Positions 26,811-36,404 of a stretch of 64,000 nucleotides of DNA are shown here, in pieces. Position numbers and translations under genes: made by a program. Position 1 is the first letter of the stretch. Every line of letters begins with the position of its first letter. Under the pieces are notes generated by a model, which saw only the letters and a list, made by a program, of their open reading frames with translations, was not told the origin of the DNA and ran no database searches. This DNA comes from Ignavibacteriales bacterium (GTDB lineage Bacteria > Bacteroidota > Ignavibacteria > Ignavibacteriales > Ignavibacteriaceae), in NCBI GenBank assembly GCA_016709765.1, contig JADJMD010000009.1, forward strand, positions 248,001 through 312,000, read 5' to 3'.

Positions 26811-27012
26811 CAAATTTACTTCAATTCTATTTTCCTTTATAATTTAACTCCTAACCGACCAAAATAATTTTGTATTCATTTGTAACATTTTTTTTAATCT
26901 CTTCATTTGAGATTTAAATTTAGAAATTAATCGTTTCTAGCGACATTTTTTAATAATTTATTGGCATTACATTGGTAATATGGATTAAATCAAACTATTT
27001 TAATTTCATCAA

Positions 27013-27342
27013 ATGTTTAAAATATCTTTCTTTTTATTACTTATTGTAATTACATCAACTAATCTTTTTTCTCAGCAACAGTCTGATACCTCTAAGGTTC
27101 TAGTTAAATTCAACGAACCAATGTCTCGTGAAGGCATTTTTAATATAAATAACTACGTTATTTATCGTGATGAAGCCACACCAATTGCAATTTACAAAGT
27201 AGGAATTGTTCCTGGTGATACTGCCGTTGTCTTATACACGGAAAGATACATTCCACAGTCATCTTATATGATTATTATTAATAATCTTCGTGATAAAGCT
27301 GGAAATATTATCAATGAGAGTCATAAAATGGCTTTTTATTGA
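27013..27342 (+). CDS. small exported protein with bacterial Ig-like (SbsA-type) domain
   Basis: 109 residues. A signal peptide (FKISFFLLLIVITSTNLFSQ) is followed by one Ig-like domain of the SbsA type: VLVKFNEPMSREGIFNINNYVIY, a central strand with GDTAVVLYTERYIPQSSYMIIINNLRDKAGNII, and the last strand. In larger proteins this domain is repeated; here it stands alone. It has no T9SS sorting domain or lipobox, so it is expected in the periplasm. Function unknown. Confidence 0.7.
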   Translation: MFKISFFLLLIVITSTNLFSQQQSDTSKVLVKFNEPMSREGIFNINNYVIYRDEATPIAIYKVGIVPGDTAVVLYTERYIPQSSYMIIINNLRDKAGNIINESHKMAFY

Positions 27343-27422
27343 TTCACAACAATTATCACATCAATTCCCTAACCTAAATAACTTTTTTTTCTTATTTTTA
27401 ATACGTTAAACAATGTATTTAT

Positions 27423-28037
27423 ATGCAATATTTATTTAGTGCTGTTATAGGATATTTGTTTGGATCAATTCCGACTGCTTATATTTTGCTTAAAAAAACA
27501 AGCGGAATTGATATTACTCAAGCAGGGACAGGCAATGTTGGAGCAATGAATTCTTATGAGGTTACTAATTCAAAATTAATCGGAATCTTAGTTTTAATAA
27601 TTGATTTTCTAAAAGGAATGATCCCAGTTTTTGTAGTTTTGTTTTTATTCGAATCATCATTTTTCATCGCCTCCCTTTCGGTTCTTTTCGCTGTATTTAG
27701 CCATTGCTTTAATCCCTGGTTAGGGTTTAAAGGCGGCAGAGGATTGGCAACTGCTGCAGGCGGAAGTGTGGTTATCTTTCCGGTATTGCTAGTCGCCTGG
27801 ATAATATTTTGGATATTAGTTCATTTCATAAAAAAAGATATTCACATTGCAAATATTTTTGCTACAGTTTTGTCATTACTTTCCATTTTATCATTTTATA
27901 AATACTTAATTCAATTCGCTTATCCCCAACCGGTTTTAGTGAACGAATTATTACTTTTTACTTCCGCAGGATTATTGATAATTTTTATTAAACATATTGA
28001 ACCATTACACAAAATTCTATCAAACAAAAACAATTAA
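27423..28037 (+). CDS. plsY: glycerol-3-phosphate acyltransferase PlsY
   Basis: 204 residues. The three PlsY motifs are recognisable: GYLFGSIPTAYIL, the loop TQAGTGNVGAMNSYEVT, and GFKGGRGLATAAG, between about five membrane helices. The enzyme transfers the acyl group from acyl-phosphate to glycerol 3-phosphate in phospholipid synthesis. It is first of a plus-strand run plsY-htrA-purB-peroxiredoxin with spacings of 4 bases or less. Confidence 0.93.
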   Translation: MQYLFSAVIGYLFGSIPTAYILLKKTSGIDITQAGTGNVGAMNSYEVTNSKLIGILVLIIDFLKGMIPVFVVLFLFESSFFIASLSVLFAVFSHCFNPWLGFKGGRGLATAAGGSVVIFPVLLVAWIIFWILVHFIKKDIHIANIFATVLSLLSILSFYKYLIQFAYPQPVLVNELLLFTSAGLLIIFIKHIEPLHKILSNKNN

Positions 28038-28041
28038 AGAT

Positions 28042-29232
28042 ATGATTACCAGAAAAGCATTTGTCTCAACTATCGTTGTTCTAACAATTTTATTTTCAAC
28101 TTCATTTTTTTATCTAAACTCAAAACTACCAGATAATTTTTTTGCCACCACAAATTCTAAAAATGTTTCACTCGCATCTTTTGAACAGTCGAAAAAATTT
28201 AATGATGAGATTACCAATTCAAGAGAAAATATTATTACTAGCACTGTTAAAAAGGTAAGTCCTGCAATAGTAGGAATAAATGTAATAGAAATCAGAAAAT
28301 ACAGAGATCCTTTTAGCTCTTTTTTTGATGATCCTTTCTTTAAACAGTTTTTTGGCAACAGAGGTAATTCCAGTCAGAAAGTTCAAGGATTAGGTTCAGG
28401 ATATATTATCTCGCCAGATGGATATATCGTAACAAACGATCACGTTGCGGGTAACGCAACTGAAATTACAATTACAATGACGGATGGCAGCCACCATGAA
28501 GCTAAAATTGTCGGTTCAGATCCTGTATCAGATATATGTTTACTTAAAATTGATGGTAATAATCTTCCCTTCGTTGAGTTAGGAAATTCCAAAGATATTA
28601 TTATTGGTGAATGGGTAATCGCATTAGGAAATCCATTTGGATTATTTGAACTCAATGATAAACCAACCGTTACCGTGGGTGTAATCAGTGCAACAGGAAT
28701 GAATCTTGAACCAATTAACGAGCGGTATTATTTAAATATGATTCAGACAGATGCTGCAATTAATGGTGGAAATAGCGGTGGAGCATTAGTGAATTCAATT
28801 GGAGAAGTTATTGGAATGAATACATTAATTTATACTGCCAATGGTGTTCAAGGAAATATAGGACTTGGTTTTGCTATTCCAATTGATAAAGTAAAAAAGA
28901 TTGTTACAGAACTTAAAGAAAATGGAAAGATTGATAGAGATTTTCAAATCGGTATGAGCATCCAGTCTATTGATGCTGGCATAGTTAGTTATTACGATTT
29001 GAAAAGTAATAAGGGTGTAATAATTACTAAAGTTTTACCTAATACACCGGCAGCCGGTGCAGGATTAAAAAGCGGCGATATTATTCTGGAAATTGATGGA
29101 TTCAAAATCAGTAATGAACAAACCATCTTTGGAGTTTTCCAGGAATTTAGAGCAGGACAAGTAATAGAAGTAAAAATTATTCGGGAAAACGCTGAGTTAA
29201 CAAAAAAAATGAAATTGGAGAGAAATAAATGA
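28042..29232 (+). CDS. HtrA/DegP-like serine protease with PDZ domain
   Basis: 396 residues from the ATG at 28042; an upstream start would lie within plsY and put polar residues before the anchor. An N-terminal anchor (FVSTIVVLTILFSTSFFYL) is followed by a trypsin-like domain with triad His134 (VTNDHVAGN), Asp164 (SDICLLKID) and Ser245 (INGGNSGGALVN). A single PDZ domain starts at about 290 (GVIITKVLPNTPAAGAGLKSGDIILEIDG). Envelope protein quality control is the expected role. Its stop overlaps the purB start (ATGA). Confidence 0.92.
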   Translation: MITRKAFVSTIVVLTILFSTSFFYLNSKLPDNFFATTNSKNVSLASFEQSKKFNDEITNSRENIITSTVKKVSPAIVGINVIEIRKYRDPFSSFFDDPFFKQFFGNRGNSSQKVQGLGSGYIISPDGYIVTNDHVAGNATEITITMTDGSHHEAKIVGSDPVSDICLLKIDGNNLPFVELGNSKDIIIGEWVIALGNPFGLFELNDKPTVTVGVISATGMNLEPINERYYLNMIQTDAAINGGNSGGALVNSIGEVIGMNTLIYTANGVQGNIGLGFAIPIDKVKKIVTELKENGKIDRDFQIGMSIQSIDAGIVSYYDLKSNKGVIITKVLPNTPAAGAGLKSGDIILEIDGFKISNEQTIFGVFQEFRAGQVIEVKIIRENAELTKKMKLERNK

Positions 29233-30533
29233 TAGAGAGATATACGCTTCCCGAAATGGGAAATATTTGGGAAGATAAATTTAAGTTTGATACTTGGTTA
29301 CAAATTGAAATTCTTGCTTGTGAAGCTCGTGCTGAGATGAACGAAATTCCCAAAAGTGATGTGGATATAATCCGTAAGAAAGCTGATTTTGATGTTAAGA
29401 GAATACTAGAAATTGAAGAAACAACTAAACACGATGTAATTGCTTTTTTAACAAACGTTGCTGAATATGTTGGGCCAGAATCACGACACATTCATTATGG
29501 AATGACTTCTTCAGATATTTTAGATACAACTCTCTCCTATCAAATGAAGACTGCTGGTGAGTTACTCTTAAAAAGATTATATGAACTTAAAGATGCCTTA
29601 AAAGTAAGAGCTATTGAGCATAAAAATACTGTTTGTGTTGGTAGATCACACGGAATACACGCTGAACCAACATCCATGGGATTAAAGTTTGCTTTGTGGT
29701 ATGAAGAAACAAAAAGAAACATAAAAAGATTACAAAGTGCTATCGAGATAATTAGCGTTGGTCAAATCTCTGGAGCTGTGGGAACCTTTGAACACTTATC
29801 GCCAAAAGTTGAAGAGTACGTTTGTGACAAAATGGGATTAAAACCTGCTTCGGTTTCAACTCAGGTAATTCAAAGAGATAGACACGCTGAGTTTTTAACA
29901 ACTCTTGCTATTGTTGGTGCAACTTTAGAAAAAATATCTGTTGAAATTCGGCATTTACAAAGAACAGAAGTACTTGAAGCGGAAGAATATTTTTCAAAGG
30001 GGCAAAAGGGTTCTTCAGCAATGCCTCATAAACGTAATCCAATTGTTAGTGAACGAATAACTGGCTTGGCAAGAGTTCTTCGCAGCAACTCTATTGCCGC
30101 TTTAGAAAATGTTGCTTTGTGGCATGAGCGCGATATTTCACATTCATCAGTTGAAAGAATTATTGTTCCGGATAGCTGCATAGCTTTAGATTATATGCTT
30201 GATCTTATGGTGAAACTAATATCAAGACTTTTAATTTATCCAGAAAATATGATTAAAAATCTTAATCTAACAAGAGGATTGGTCTTTTCTCAAACGATAC
30301 TATTAAAACTTGTTACTAAAGGTATCTCAAGGGAAGATGCATATAGAATCGTACAAGATTCAGCTATGAAAGTTTGGCAGGATGATAAATTAAATTTGAA
30401 AGATGAACTGGCTAACTCAGATGAACTTCGTAAATATATTTCCGTTGAAGAATTAAATGAGATATTTGAAAACAAAAATATGTTGAAAAATGTTGAGTTT
30501 ATTTTTAAGAGAACAGTTCTAATTAAGGATTAA
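29229..30533 (+). CDS. purB: adenylosuccinate lyase
   Basis: 434 residues. The fumarase/aspartase superfamily signature is GSSAMPHKRNPIVSERI. Other conserved blocks are TKHDVIAFLTNVAEYV, YGMTSSDILDTTLSYQM and RSHGIHAEPTSMGLKFALW. It acts twice in purine synthesis, on SAICAR and on adenylosuccinate. Length is typical of the short Bacillus-type PurB. It is translationally coupled to the protease gene and one base from the peroxiredoxin gene. Confidence 0.96.
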   Translation: MIERYTLPEMGNIWEDKFKFDTWLQIEILACEARAEMNEIPKSDVDIIRKKADFDVKRILEIEETTKHDVIAFLTNVAEYVGPESRHIHYGMTSSDILDTTLSYQMKTAGELLLKRLYELKDALKVRAIEHKNTVCVGRSHGIHAEPTSMGLKFALWYEETKRNIKRLQSAIEIISVGQISGAVGTFEHLSPKVEEYVCDKMGLKPASVSTQVIQRDRHAEFLTTLAIVGATLEKISVEIRHLQRTEVLEAEEYFSKGQKGSSAMPHKRNPIVSERITGLARVLRSNSIAALENVALWHERDISHSSVERIIVPDSCIALDYMLDLMVKLISRLLIYPENMIKNLNLTRGLVFSQTILLKLVTKGISREDAYRIVQDSAMKVWQDDKLNLKDELANSDELRKYISVEELNEIFENKNMLKNVEFIFKRTVLIKD

Positions 30534-30534
30534 T

Positions 30535-31062
30535 ATGAAACTTTTTAATTTCTTGACAATCGCAACTATCGTCGCAGCATTCATAATATTGCAAAGCTGT
30601 GGTGGTAATGCAGATAATTTAGATATAGGAAATGCAGCTCCAGATTTTACTTTGCAGGATTCTGATGGAAATTATTTTCAATTGTCAGACTATAGAGAAA
30701 AAAAACCTGTTGTAATTTACTTCTATCCAAAAGCAAACACACCAGGTTGCACTAAACAAGCCTGCGACATTCGTGATTCGTTCAAAATATTTGAAGAAAA
30801 TAACGTTGCTGTTTTGGGAATCAGTGTTGATTCTAAGGAATCAATTAAAGAGTTTATCGACGATCACAACCTCAACTTCCCTCTTCTTTCTGATGAAATG
30901 AAAGAAGTTAGCAAAGCCTATGGTGTGTTAAATACAATTGGAATAGATTCTCGAATAACATTTATAATTGATAAACAAGGCAATATTGCAAATATTTTAC
31001 TCGATGTTGATTTAGAAACACACGCAGAAGATGTTTTTAATCTAGCAATTAAGTTAAACTAG
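30535..31062 (+). CDS. bcp: peroxiredoxin, BCP/AhpC-TSA family, lipoprotein
   Basis: 175 residues. A lipobox (ILQSC, Cys22) closes a hydrophobic N-terminus, so the protein is predicted to be lipid-anchored outside the cytoplasm, unusual for BCP. The thioredoxin fold has the peroxidatic Cys72 in KANTPGCTKQACD and the resolving Cys77, the BCP arrangement. It reduces hydrogen peroxide or lipid peroxides. No partner thioredoxin is nearby. It is the last gene of the plsY run and converges with the next gene (2 bases apart). Confidence 0.9.
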   Translation: MKLFNFLTIATIVAAFIILQSCGGNADNLDIGNAAPDFTLQDSDGNYFQLSDYREKKPVVIYFYPKANTPGCTKQACDIRDSFKIFEENNVAVLGISVDSKESIKEFIDDHNLNFPLLSDEMKEVSKAYGVLNTIGIDSRITFIIDKQGNIANILLDVDLETHAEDVFNLAIKLN

Positions 31063-31064
31063 AA

Positions 31065-31580
31065 TTATTTATCATCTTCTTTTTTAGTAAACATTTTATA
31101 CAATCCGTATCCCGCCATTGTCAATCCAAGTAATCCACCTGTAGTTTTTAAAACTTTGGAGTTAGCAAATTTCTCAAGGCTCATTCCGCTTCCAACCTGC
31201 TTCATTTCTTCACTCGAGTAGATTGAGTTCATAAACTCTACACGATCTTTAATAGATTTGAATGCAATAATAACTTCTGCGGAATCACTTAAAGGTTTAA
31301 ATTGAATTGCACTTTTGTCTGAATCATTTTCATCGATATCCTCGAGTGGTTCAAATTCCCATTTACCTCTAAATATTGAATAATTAACAGTACTTCTTGG
31401 CTCGCGAGAATATAATGGATCATTAAATACAATTATCTTTTTTCCATTTCGGTCAAGTACTTCAATTTCATCTTTATGATCAATTTCATTTTCGATTTCT
31501 GCAAAAATGTCTTCTACTGATGCGCTTAAAGTATCTGAGATTTGAGATTTTCTTCTTAATATTTCTCTAGATTTTACCAT
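31065..31580 (-). CDS. hypothetical protein with C-terminal hydrophobic segment
   Basis: 171 residues, not recognised. The N-terminal 150 residues are soluble and highly charged (many Glu, Asp, Lys), followed by a probable membrane segment (TTGGLLGLTMAGYGLYKMF) and a charged tail (TKKEDDK). No signal peptide, so a tail-anchored topology facing the cytosol is possible. Frame, size and codon use look coding. The single gene is convergent with the peroxiredoxin gene. Confidence 0.65.
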   Translation of the reverse strand: MVKSREILRRKSQISDTLSASVEDIFAEIENEIDHKDEIEVLDRNGKKIIVFNDPLYSREPRSTVNYSIFRGKWEFEPLEDIDENDSDKSAIQFKPLSDSAEVIIAFKSIKDRVEFMNSIYSSEEMKQVGSGMSLEKFANSKVLKTTGGLLGLTMAGYGLYKMFTKKEDDK

Positions 31581-31788
31581 ATCCTTTTACCAATCTGAAT
31601 TTTTTCACAGTTAAAATTTATAGAATATTTTGTCCATTTCTATAAAACCAAATCAATAATTGTTAGGGAACACATTTAATCTAAGTATAGTCTTATTAGC
31701 TTGAAAATATTTGAGTATTTATATATTTATAACAGGCAAAATCAATATTTTAAATAAAGTTTTCAAGTTAGCATCAAGAAAGAGTTAA

Positions 31789-33879
31789 ATGATCAAAGAA
31801 CAAAGTAAAAAGATACGCAGCATCGAGTTTTTGGCGATTGTATTTATTTCAATCAGTGTTTTTTCAGGAAATACTTTCAAAAATGTATCAATCCCATCTT
31901 CAACAGACAGTCTAACGATTTTAAAACCGGCAAGTCAATATCAATTAGAAAATCAGTTGATCACTTCAATTTTAACTAGATATCATTTTAAGGAATTTCA
32001 AATAAATGATTCGCTTTCTAGCAATATCTTTAGTAGATATTTGGATGTTCTTGATCATGGAAAAAACTATTTTCTTTTGTCTGATATTGAATCATTTAAT
32101 TCTGAAAAATATCAATTGGATGATAATTTGTTTAAAGGTGACATTCAATTTTATTATGATGTATTTAATGTTTATATAAAAAGATTGAATGAAAGAATGG
32201 TATACATTGATGACCTTCTAAATTCAGAATTTGATTATACGATAGACGAAAATTATTTGTATGATCGCGATAAATCAGATTGGGCAATAAATAAATCCGA
32301 ATTAAATGAACTGTGGCGCAAACGATTGAAAAATGATGCATTGACTTATAGATTGAATGGAAAGGATTGGGAGTTCATTCAAAAGACTCTTAAAAAGAGA
32401 TATAAAAACTTTGCGCAGTTCTTAAATCAGTATAACTCTGAAGATGTTTTTCAACTTGCTATGAATTCATTTACAGAAGCTATTGATCCACACACAAATT
32501 ATTTTTCGCCCGTTACCTCAGATAACTTTAAAATAGATATGAGTCTTTCTTTAGAAGGAATTGGCGCAAGACTACAAACTGAAGATGACTATACAAAGGT
32601 TGCAGAAATTATTCCCGGTGGGCCAGCAGATAAAAGCGGATTACTAAAAGCCGATGACAAAATTATTGGTGTTGCACAGGGTGAAGAAGGAGAATTTGAA
32701 GATATTGTTGGATGGAGAATTACTGACGCAGTTAAATTAATACGCGGCGCAAAAGGAACTTTGGTTAGATTACAATTACTAAAAGCAGGAAGCGATTTAA
32801 ATGCAAAACCTATCGAAATAGCAATAATACGTGACAAAGTTAAGCTAGAAGATCAGGCTGCAAAAGGAACTGTTTTGGAATTACTTAATGAAGAAAAACC
32901 TTATAGAATTGGTGTGATTGATATTCCGAAATTTTATAATGATTTCGAAGGCCAAAGAAATGGTGATGGTAATTTTAAAAGTACAACCAAAGATGTTAGA
33001 AAGATTTTGGATTCATTAAAAACAGAAAATGTTGATGGGGTAATTATTGATTTACGTGAAGATGGTGGAGGTTCACTCCAAGAAGCAATTGAATTAACAG
33101 GTTTATTTATAAAGAATGGACCTGTTGTTCAAGTTAAAAATTCAGATGGAAATATTGATATTGCCAAAGATCCTGATCCCTCGATTGTTTATGATGGCCC
33201 ATTGGCAGTTTTGGTAAATAGATTTAGCGCCTCCGCATCAGAAATATTTTCAGGTGCAATTCAAGATTATGGAAGAGGATTTATTATTGGTGAACAAACT
33301 TATGGCAAAGGCACCGTTCAGAACTTAATTGATCTAAACAGATTATCATCGCAAAAAAATTTGAATTTAGGTCAAGTAAAATTAACCATAGCAAAGTACT
33401 ATAGAATAAATGGAGGTAGTACACAAAATCTTGGTGTTGTTCCGGATATCTCTTTCCCATCAATGATTGATCCTAAAGATTTTGGGGAAAGTTCTGAGCC
33501 CAGCGCTTTACCTTGGGATGAGATTAAGTCCGCAGATTTTAATAAGTTTTCTGATTTATCAAAATATATACCCGATTTAAATACTAAGCATTTAAATAGA
33601 GTCTCAACCGACAAAGATTTTAAGAATCTGCTAGAGGATATAAATATCTATAAAGAGAATAAGAAAAAATCATTTTTATCATTGAATGAAGAAATCAGGA
33701 AACAGGAAAAACAAAAAGAAGAAAAAAGAAAAAATGAGAGGGATGGCATAAATCAAGAACAAAATGAAGCCGAGTTGTTAGACGATGAAGTTCCAACTGT
33801 AAAGAAAGATAAAGAGGATTTTATTCTCGATGAAACAGCTAAAATTCTTTCTGACTATATTCTTATGAGCGTTAGTTAG
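31789..33879 (+). CDS. prc: carboxy-terminal (tail-specific) processing protease, S41
   Basis: 696 residues. A signal-anchor (FLAIVFISISVFSG) is followed by an N-terminal helical domain with TEAIDPHTNYFSP. The PDZ domain (about 250-350) includes EIIPGGPADKSGLLKADDKI. The S41 catalytic core has SASASEIFSGAIQDYGRG (480-497) carrying the nucleophile and Lys507 in YGKGTVQ. A charged coiled tail (KKSFLSLNEEIRKQEK) is typical of Prc/Tsp. It degrades or trims periplasmic proteins at their C-termini. Standalone; its last codon overlaps the convergent next gene by 4 bases. Confidence 0.93.
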   Translation: MIKEQSKKIRSIEFLAIVFISISVFSGNTFKNVSIPSSTDSLTILKPASQYQLENQLITSILTRYHFKEFQINDSLSSNIFSRYLDVLDHGKNYFLLSDIESFNSEKYQLDDNLFKGDIQFYYDVFNVYIKRLNERMVYIDDLLNSEFDYTIDENYLYDRDKSDWAINKSELNELWRKRLKNDALTYRLNGKDWEFIQKTLKKRYKNFAQFLNQYNSEDVFQLAMNSFTEAIDPHTNYFSPVTSDNFKIDMSLSLEGIGARLQTEDDYTKVAEIIPGGPADKSGLLKADDKIIGVAQGEEGEFEDIVGWRITDAVKLIRGAKGTLVRLQLLKAGSDLNAKPIEIAIIRDKVKLEDQAAKGTVLELLNEEKPYRIGVIDIPKFYNDFEGQRNGDGNFKSTTKDVRKILDSLKTENVDGVIIDLREDGGGSLQEAIELTGLFIKNGPVVQVKNSDGNIDIAKDPDPSIVYDGPLAVLVNRFSASASEIFSGAIQDYGRGFIIGEQTYGKGTVQNLIDLNRLSSQKNLNLGQVKLTIAKYYRINGGSTQNLGVVPDISFPSMIDPKDFGESSEPSALPWDEIKSADFNKFSDLSKYIPDLNTKHLNRVSTDKDFKNLLEDINIYKENKKKSFLSLNEEIRKQEKQKEEKRKNERDGINQEQNEAELLDDEVPTVKKDKEDFILDETAKILSDYILMSVS

Positions 33880-34607
33880 ATGTAAGGTATTAAACCGTTT
33901 ATAGAATCTAAAAGCTTAGTCTTTACAATTGGTAAAAGTGTTTCGTTGAATGGAAAGTCTAATTCAGTTTCACATATATAAACCATTGGGTCATATAGGT
34001 TTTGAGAATGTTTTATAAAATCACTCATCAATTGAATCGGATTATCATTTACCAGCTTAAATGGAATTGAACGCAACAATTCAAGATCTAAATATTCGAC
34101 TGGTTCATCAATAGACCAGTTTATTGAAAGTTCGTATAAATAGATTTTATATGCACTGATTTTATTATCTGGTACAAGCGTGTATCCTTTGCCTCTATAC
34201 TTATCTGTATTACAACAAGCTACAACTTTTATGTTCTCGTAAACAAATTGTTTAATAATTTCAGCCTCATCTAACAGATCAATATTCTCATTCAATCCCC
34301 ACTTCACAAAGTCAATTAATCTATCAAGCTGATAACTTATTTGGTGTGCCTTTTCTAAGATCACTAGTCTGTCGTCAATAAATGCACCTTTAACTTCTTT
34401 TTCCAACCAGTATTTTGACTCAATATTTTCTGAAAGAATATCATTGAATCTATTCTGCAGCTGCCAAGCATAATCTAAAGCAGGAAAAAGTTTGTTTTTC
34501 CTAATATCATTTTGCCATCGCCTCATAGTCTGCAAAAATGTGTATCTATTGGTCTCCCAATCGGAGCCGCAAGAAGTTATTTTTGATATGTCTAAGTTCA
34601 TTTTCAT
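33876..34607 (-). CDS. hypothetical protein
   Basis: About 243 residues from the ATG at 34607; the frame is open to 34685, but those 26 residues are hydrophobic, low in coding character and lack a ribosome site. The protein is soluble and helix-rich (RRWQNDIRKNKLFPALDYAWQLQN near the start) with no motif I recognise; a CC pair lies in KVVACCNTDKYRG. It converges with the tail-specific protease gene and overlaps its stop by 4 bases. Function unknown. Confidence 0.6.
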   Translation of the reverse strand: MKMNLDISKITSCGSDWETNRYTFLQTMRRWQNDIRKNKLFPALDYAWQLQNRFNDILSENIESKYWLEKEVKGAFIDDRLVILEKAHQISYQLDRLIDFVKWGLNENIDLLDEAEIIKQFVYENIKVVACCNTDKYRGKGYTLVPDNKISAYKIYLYELSINWSIDEPVEYLDLELLRSIPFKLVNDNPIQLMSDFIKHSQNLYDPMVYICETELDFPFNETLLPIVKTKLLDSINGLIPYI

Positions 34608-34781
34608 AATGTTGATATCAATAAAGCAAATGTCAGGCCAGTAGAACAGGATTGTAATTGAGAAGACTGATCTCTCAGCAACCAAATCTGTCAGACATTA
34701 TTTCTTACTATTATTTGAATAAACGTAAATAATGAGGCAGGAAATTAATGCATGTAATTATTTCTGATTTTATTCCAGGCA

Positions 34782-34826
34782 AAAAAAGTAAAGGGAAGTA
34801 AATTTTTACAATCTTACTTCCCTTTT
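34782..34826 (-). terminator. rho-independent terminator after the aldehyde dehydrogenase gene
   Basis: A perfect 12-bp stem (AAAGGGAAGTAA 34790-34801, complement 34814-34825) with a 12-nt loop. T7 follows on the minus strand after AC. It is about 26 bases beyond the dehydrogenase stop and symmetric enough to work in both directions. Confidence 0.8.
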
Positions 34827-34851
34827 TTTACATCAAAAAAATAATGAGATA

Positions 34852-36384
34852 TTATATCTCAAACTTAATACCCTGAGCCAATGGAAGTGCGGTTCCATAG
34901 TTAATGGTATTTGTTTGTCTTCTCATATATGTTTTCCATGAATCAGAACCGGATTCCCTGCCGCCTCCGGTTTCTTTCTCTCCGCCAAATGCGCCGCCAA
35001 TTTCTGCTCCCGATGTTCCGATATTTACATTAGCTATACCACAATCAGATCCTTCGGCTGACAAAAACATTTCTGCTTCTCTCATATTGTTGGTAAAGAT
35101 TGATGAAGATAATCCTTGGACAACACTATTTTGTAACTCGATAGCATTTTTAACATCACCACTGTATTTAATAAGATATAAAATAGGCGCAAAAGTTTCC
35201 TCTTGAACTATTTTAAAATGATTTTCAGCTTCCACTATGGCGGGCACAACATAAGAACCTGATTTGTATTGATCACCTTCAAGAACATTTCCACCATAAA
35301 TAATTTTTCCGCCTTCTTCAATAACAAGTTTTAACGCATTTGTAAAATCTTTAACAGCATTTTTGTCTATAAGCGGACCAACATGATTTTTTTCATCAAG
35401 TGGATTACCAATTTTTAATCCGCTATACGCTTTAACTAATGAATCTTTTACCTTAGTATAGATTGAATCATGTACAATTAATCTTCTTGTAGTTGTGCAG
35501 CGTTGTCCAGCAGTTCCAACAGCTCCAAAAACAACCGCAGGCATTGCCATTTTAAGATCAACGTCTGGAGTCATAATAATTGCATTGTTACCACCGAGTT
35601 CAAGAATTGCTCTTCCAAATCTTTTAGCAATAACTTCTCCTGCATGTCTTCCAACGTTTGTTGAACCAGTAACAGAAATTAATGGAATTCTTTTATCATT
35701 TAAAATCTTCTCGCCAATTGTAGATCCTTTACCAACTATAAGTGTAAATATTCCTTCAGGTAAATTATTTTCAACTAAAACATCTTTTATAATATTCTGG
35801 CAAGCGATTGCAGATAGCGGAACTTTTGAAGATGGTTTCCAAACGTTTACATCTCCACAAACTGCAGCTAACATTGCGTTCCAAGCCCAAACTGCCACAG
35901 GAAAATTAAATGCTGAAATTGTACAAACAACTCCTAATGGATGGTATTGATCATACATTCTGTGATTTGGTCTTTCGGATTGCATTGTAAAACCATAAAG
36001 TTGTCTTGATTGACCTACTGCAAAATCACAAATATCAATCATCTCTTGTACTTCGCCCATTCCCTCCTGCAATGATTTACCCATTTCAAAAGAAACCAAA
36101 GAGCCAAGATCTTTTTTATGCTGGCGAAGTTTATTACCTATCTGTCTGACTATTTCACCACGTTTTGGTGCGGGAACTGTTCTCCAATATTTAAATGCTT
36201 CTTCTGCAGTCGCCATCACTTTGTTAAGATCAGTTTCTGATGCCTGATAAACTGACGCTATAAATTCACCTGTGGCTGGTGAATATATCTTAAGTTCACC
36301 CTGATCTGTTGTTTCATTCCATTTAGTTCCTGTTGATGATCCAAAATTCTTTTCTTTGATACCAAGATTTTTTAAGAATTCCAT
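34852..36384 (-). CDS. amaB: alpha-aminoadipate semialdehyde (P6C) dehydrogenase, ALDH7 family
   Basis: 510 residues, full-length ALDH. NAD-site and catalytic blocks: TISAFNFPVAVWAWNAMLA, SVTGSTNVGRHAGEVIA, the general base Glu in AILELGGNNAIIM, and the nucleophile Cys in GTAGQRCTTTRRLIV. The SAFNFPVAVWAWN and FGGEKETGGGRESGSDSWK segments are typical of ALDH7A1-type enzymes, which oxidise 2-aminoadipate 6-semialdehyde to 2-aminoadipate. A lysine 6-aminotransferase gene (44524) supplies that substrate. An Rrf2-type regulator lies 20 bases upstream on the same strand and is probably co-transcribed. Confidence 0.9.
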   Translation of the reverse strand: MEFLKNLGIKEKNFGSSTGTKWNETTDQGELKIYSPATGEFIASVYQASETDLNKVMATAEEAFKYWRTVPAPKRGEIVRQIGNKLRQHKKDLGSLVSFEMGKSLQEGMGEVQEMIDICDFAVGQSRQLYGFTMQSERPNHRMYDQYHPLGVVCTISAFNFPVAVWAWNAMLAAVCGDVNVWKPSSKVPLSAIACQNIIKDVLVENNLPEGIFTLIVGKGSTIGEKILNDKRIPLISVTGSTNVGRHAGEVIAKRFGRAILELGGNNAIIMTPDVDLKMAMPAVVFGAVGTAGQRCTTTRRLIVHDSIYTKVKDSLVKAYSGLKIGNPLDEKNHVGPLIDKNAVKDFTNALKLVIEEGGKIIYGGNVLEGDQYKSGSYVVPAIVEAENHFKIVQEETFAPILYLIKYSGDVKNAIELQNSVVQGLSSSIFTNNMREAEMFLSAEGSDCGIANVNIGTSGAEIGGAFGGEKETGGGRESGSDSWKTYMRRQTNTINYGTALPLAQGIKFEI

Positions 36385-36404
36385 TTTGTAACTCCTTCTA
36401 ACTG

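Noticed and set aside
35495..35950. 151-residue plus-strand ORF
   Set aside because: Antisense shadow of the aldehyde dehydrogenase gene, no ribosome site and no domain.
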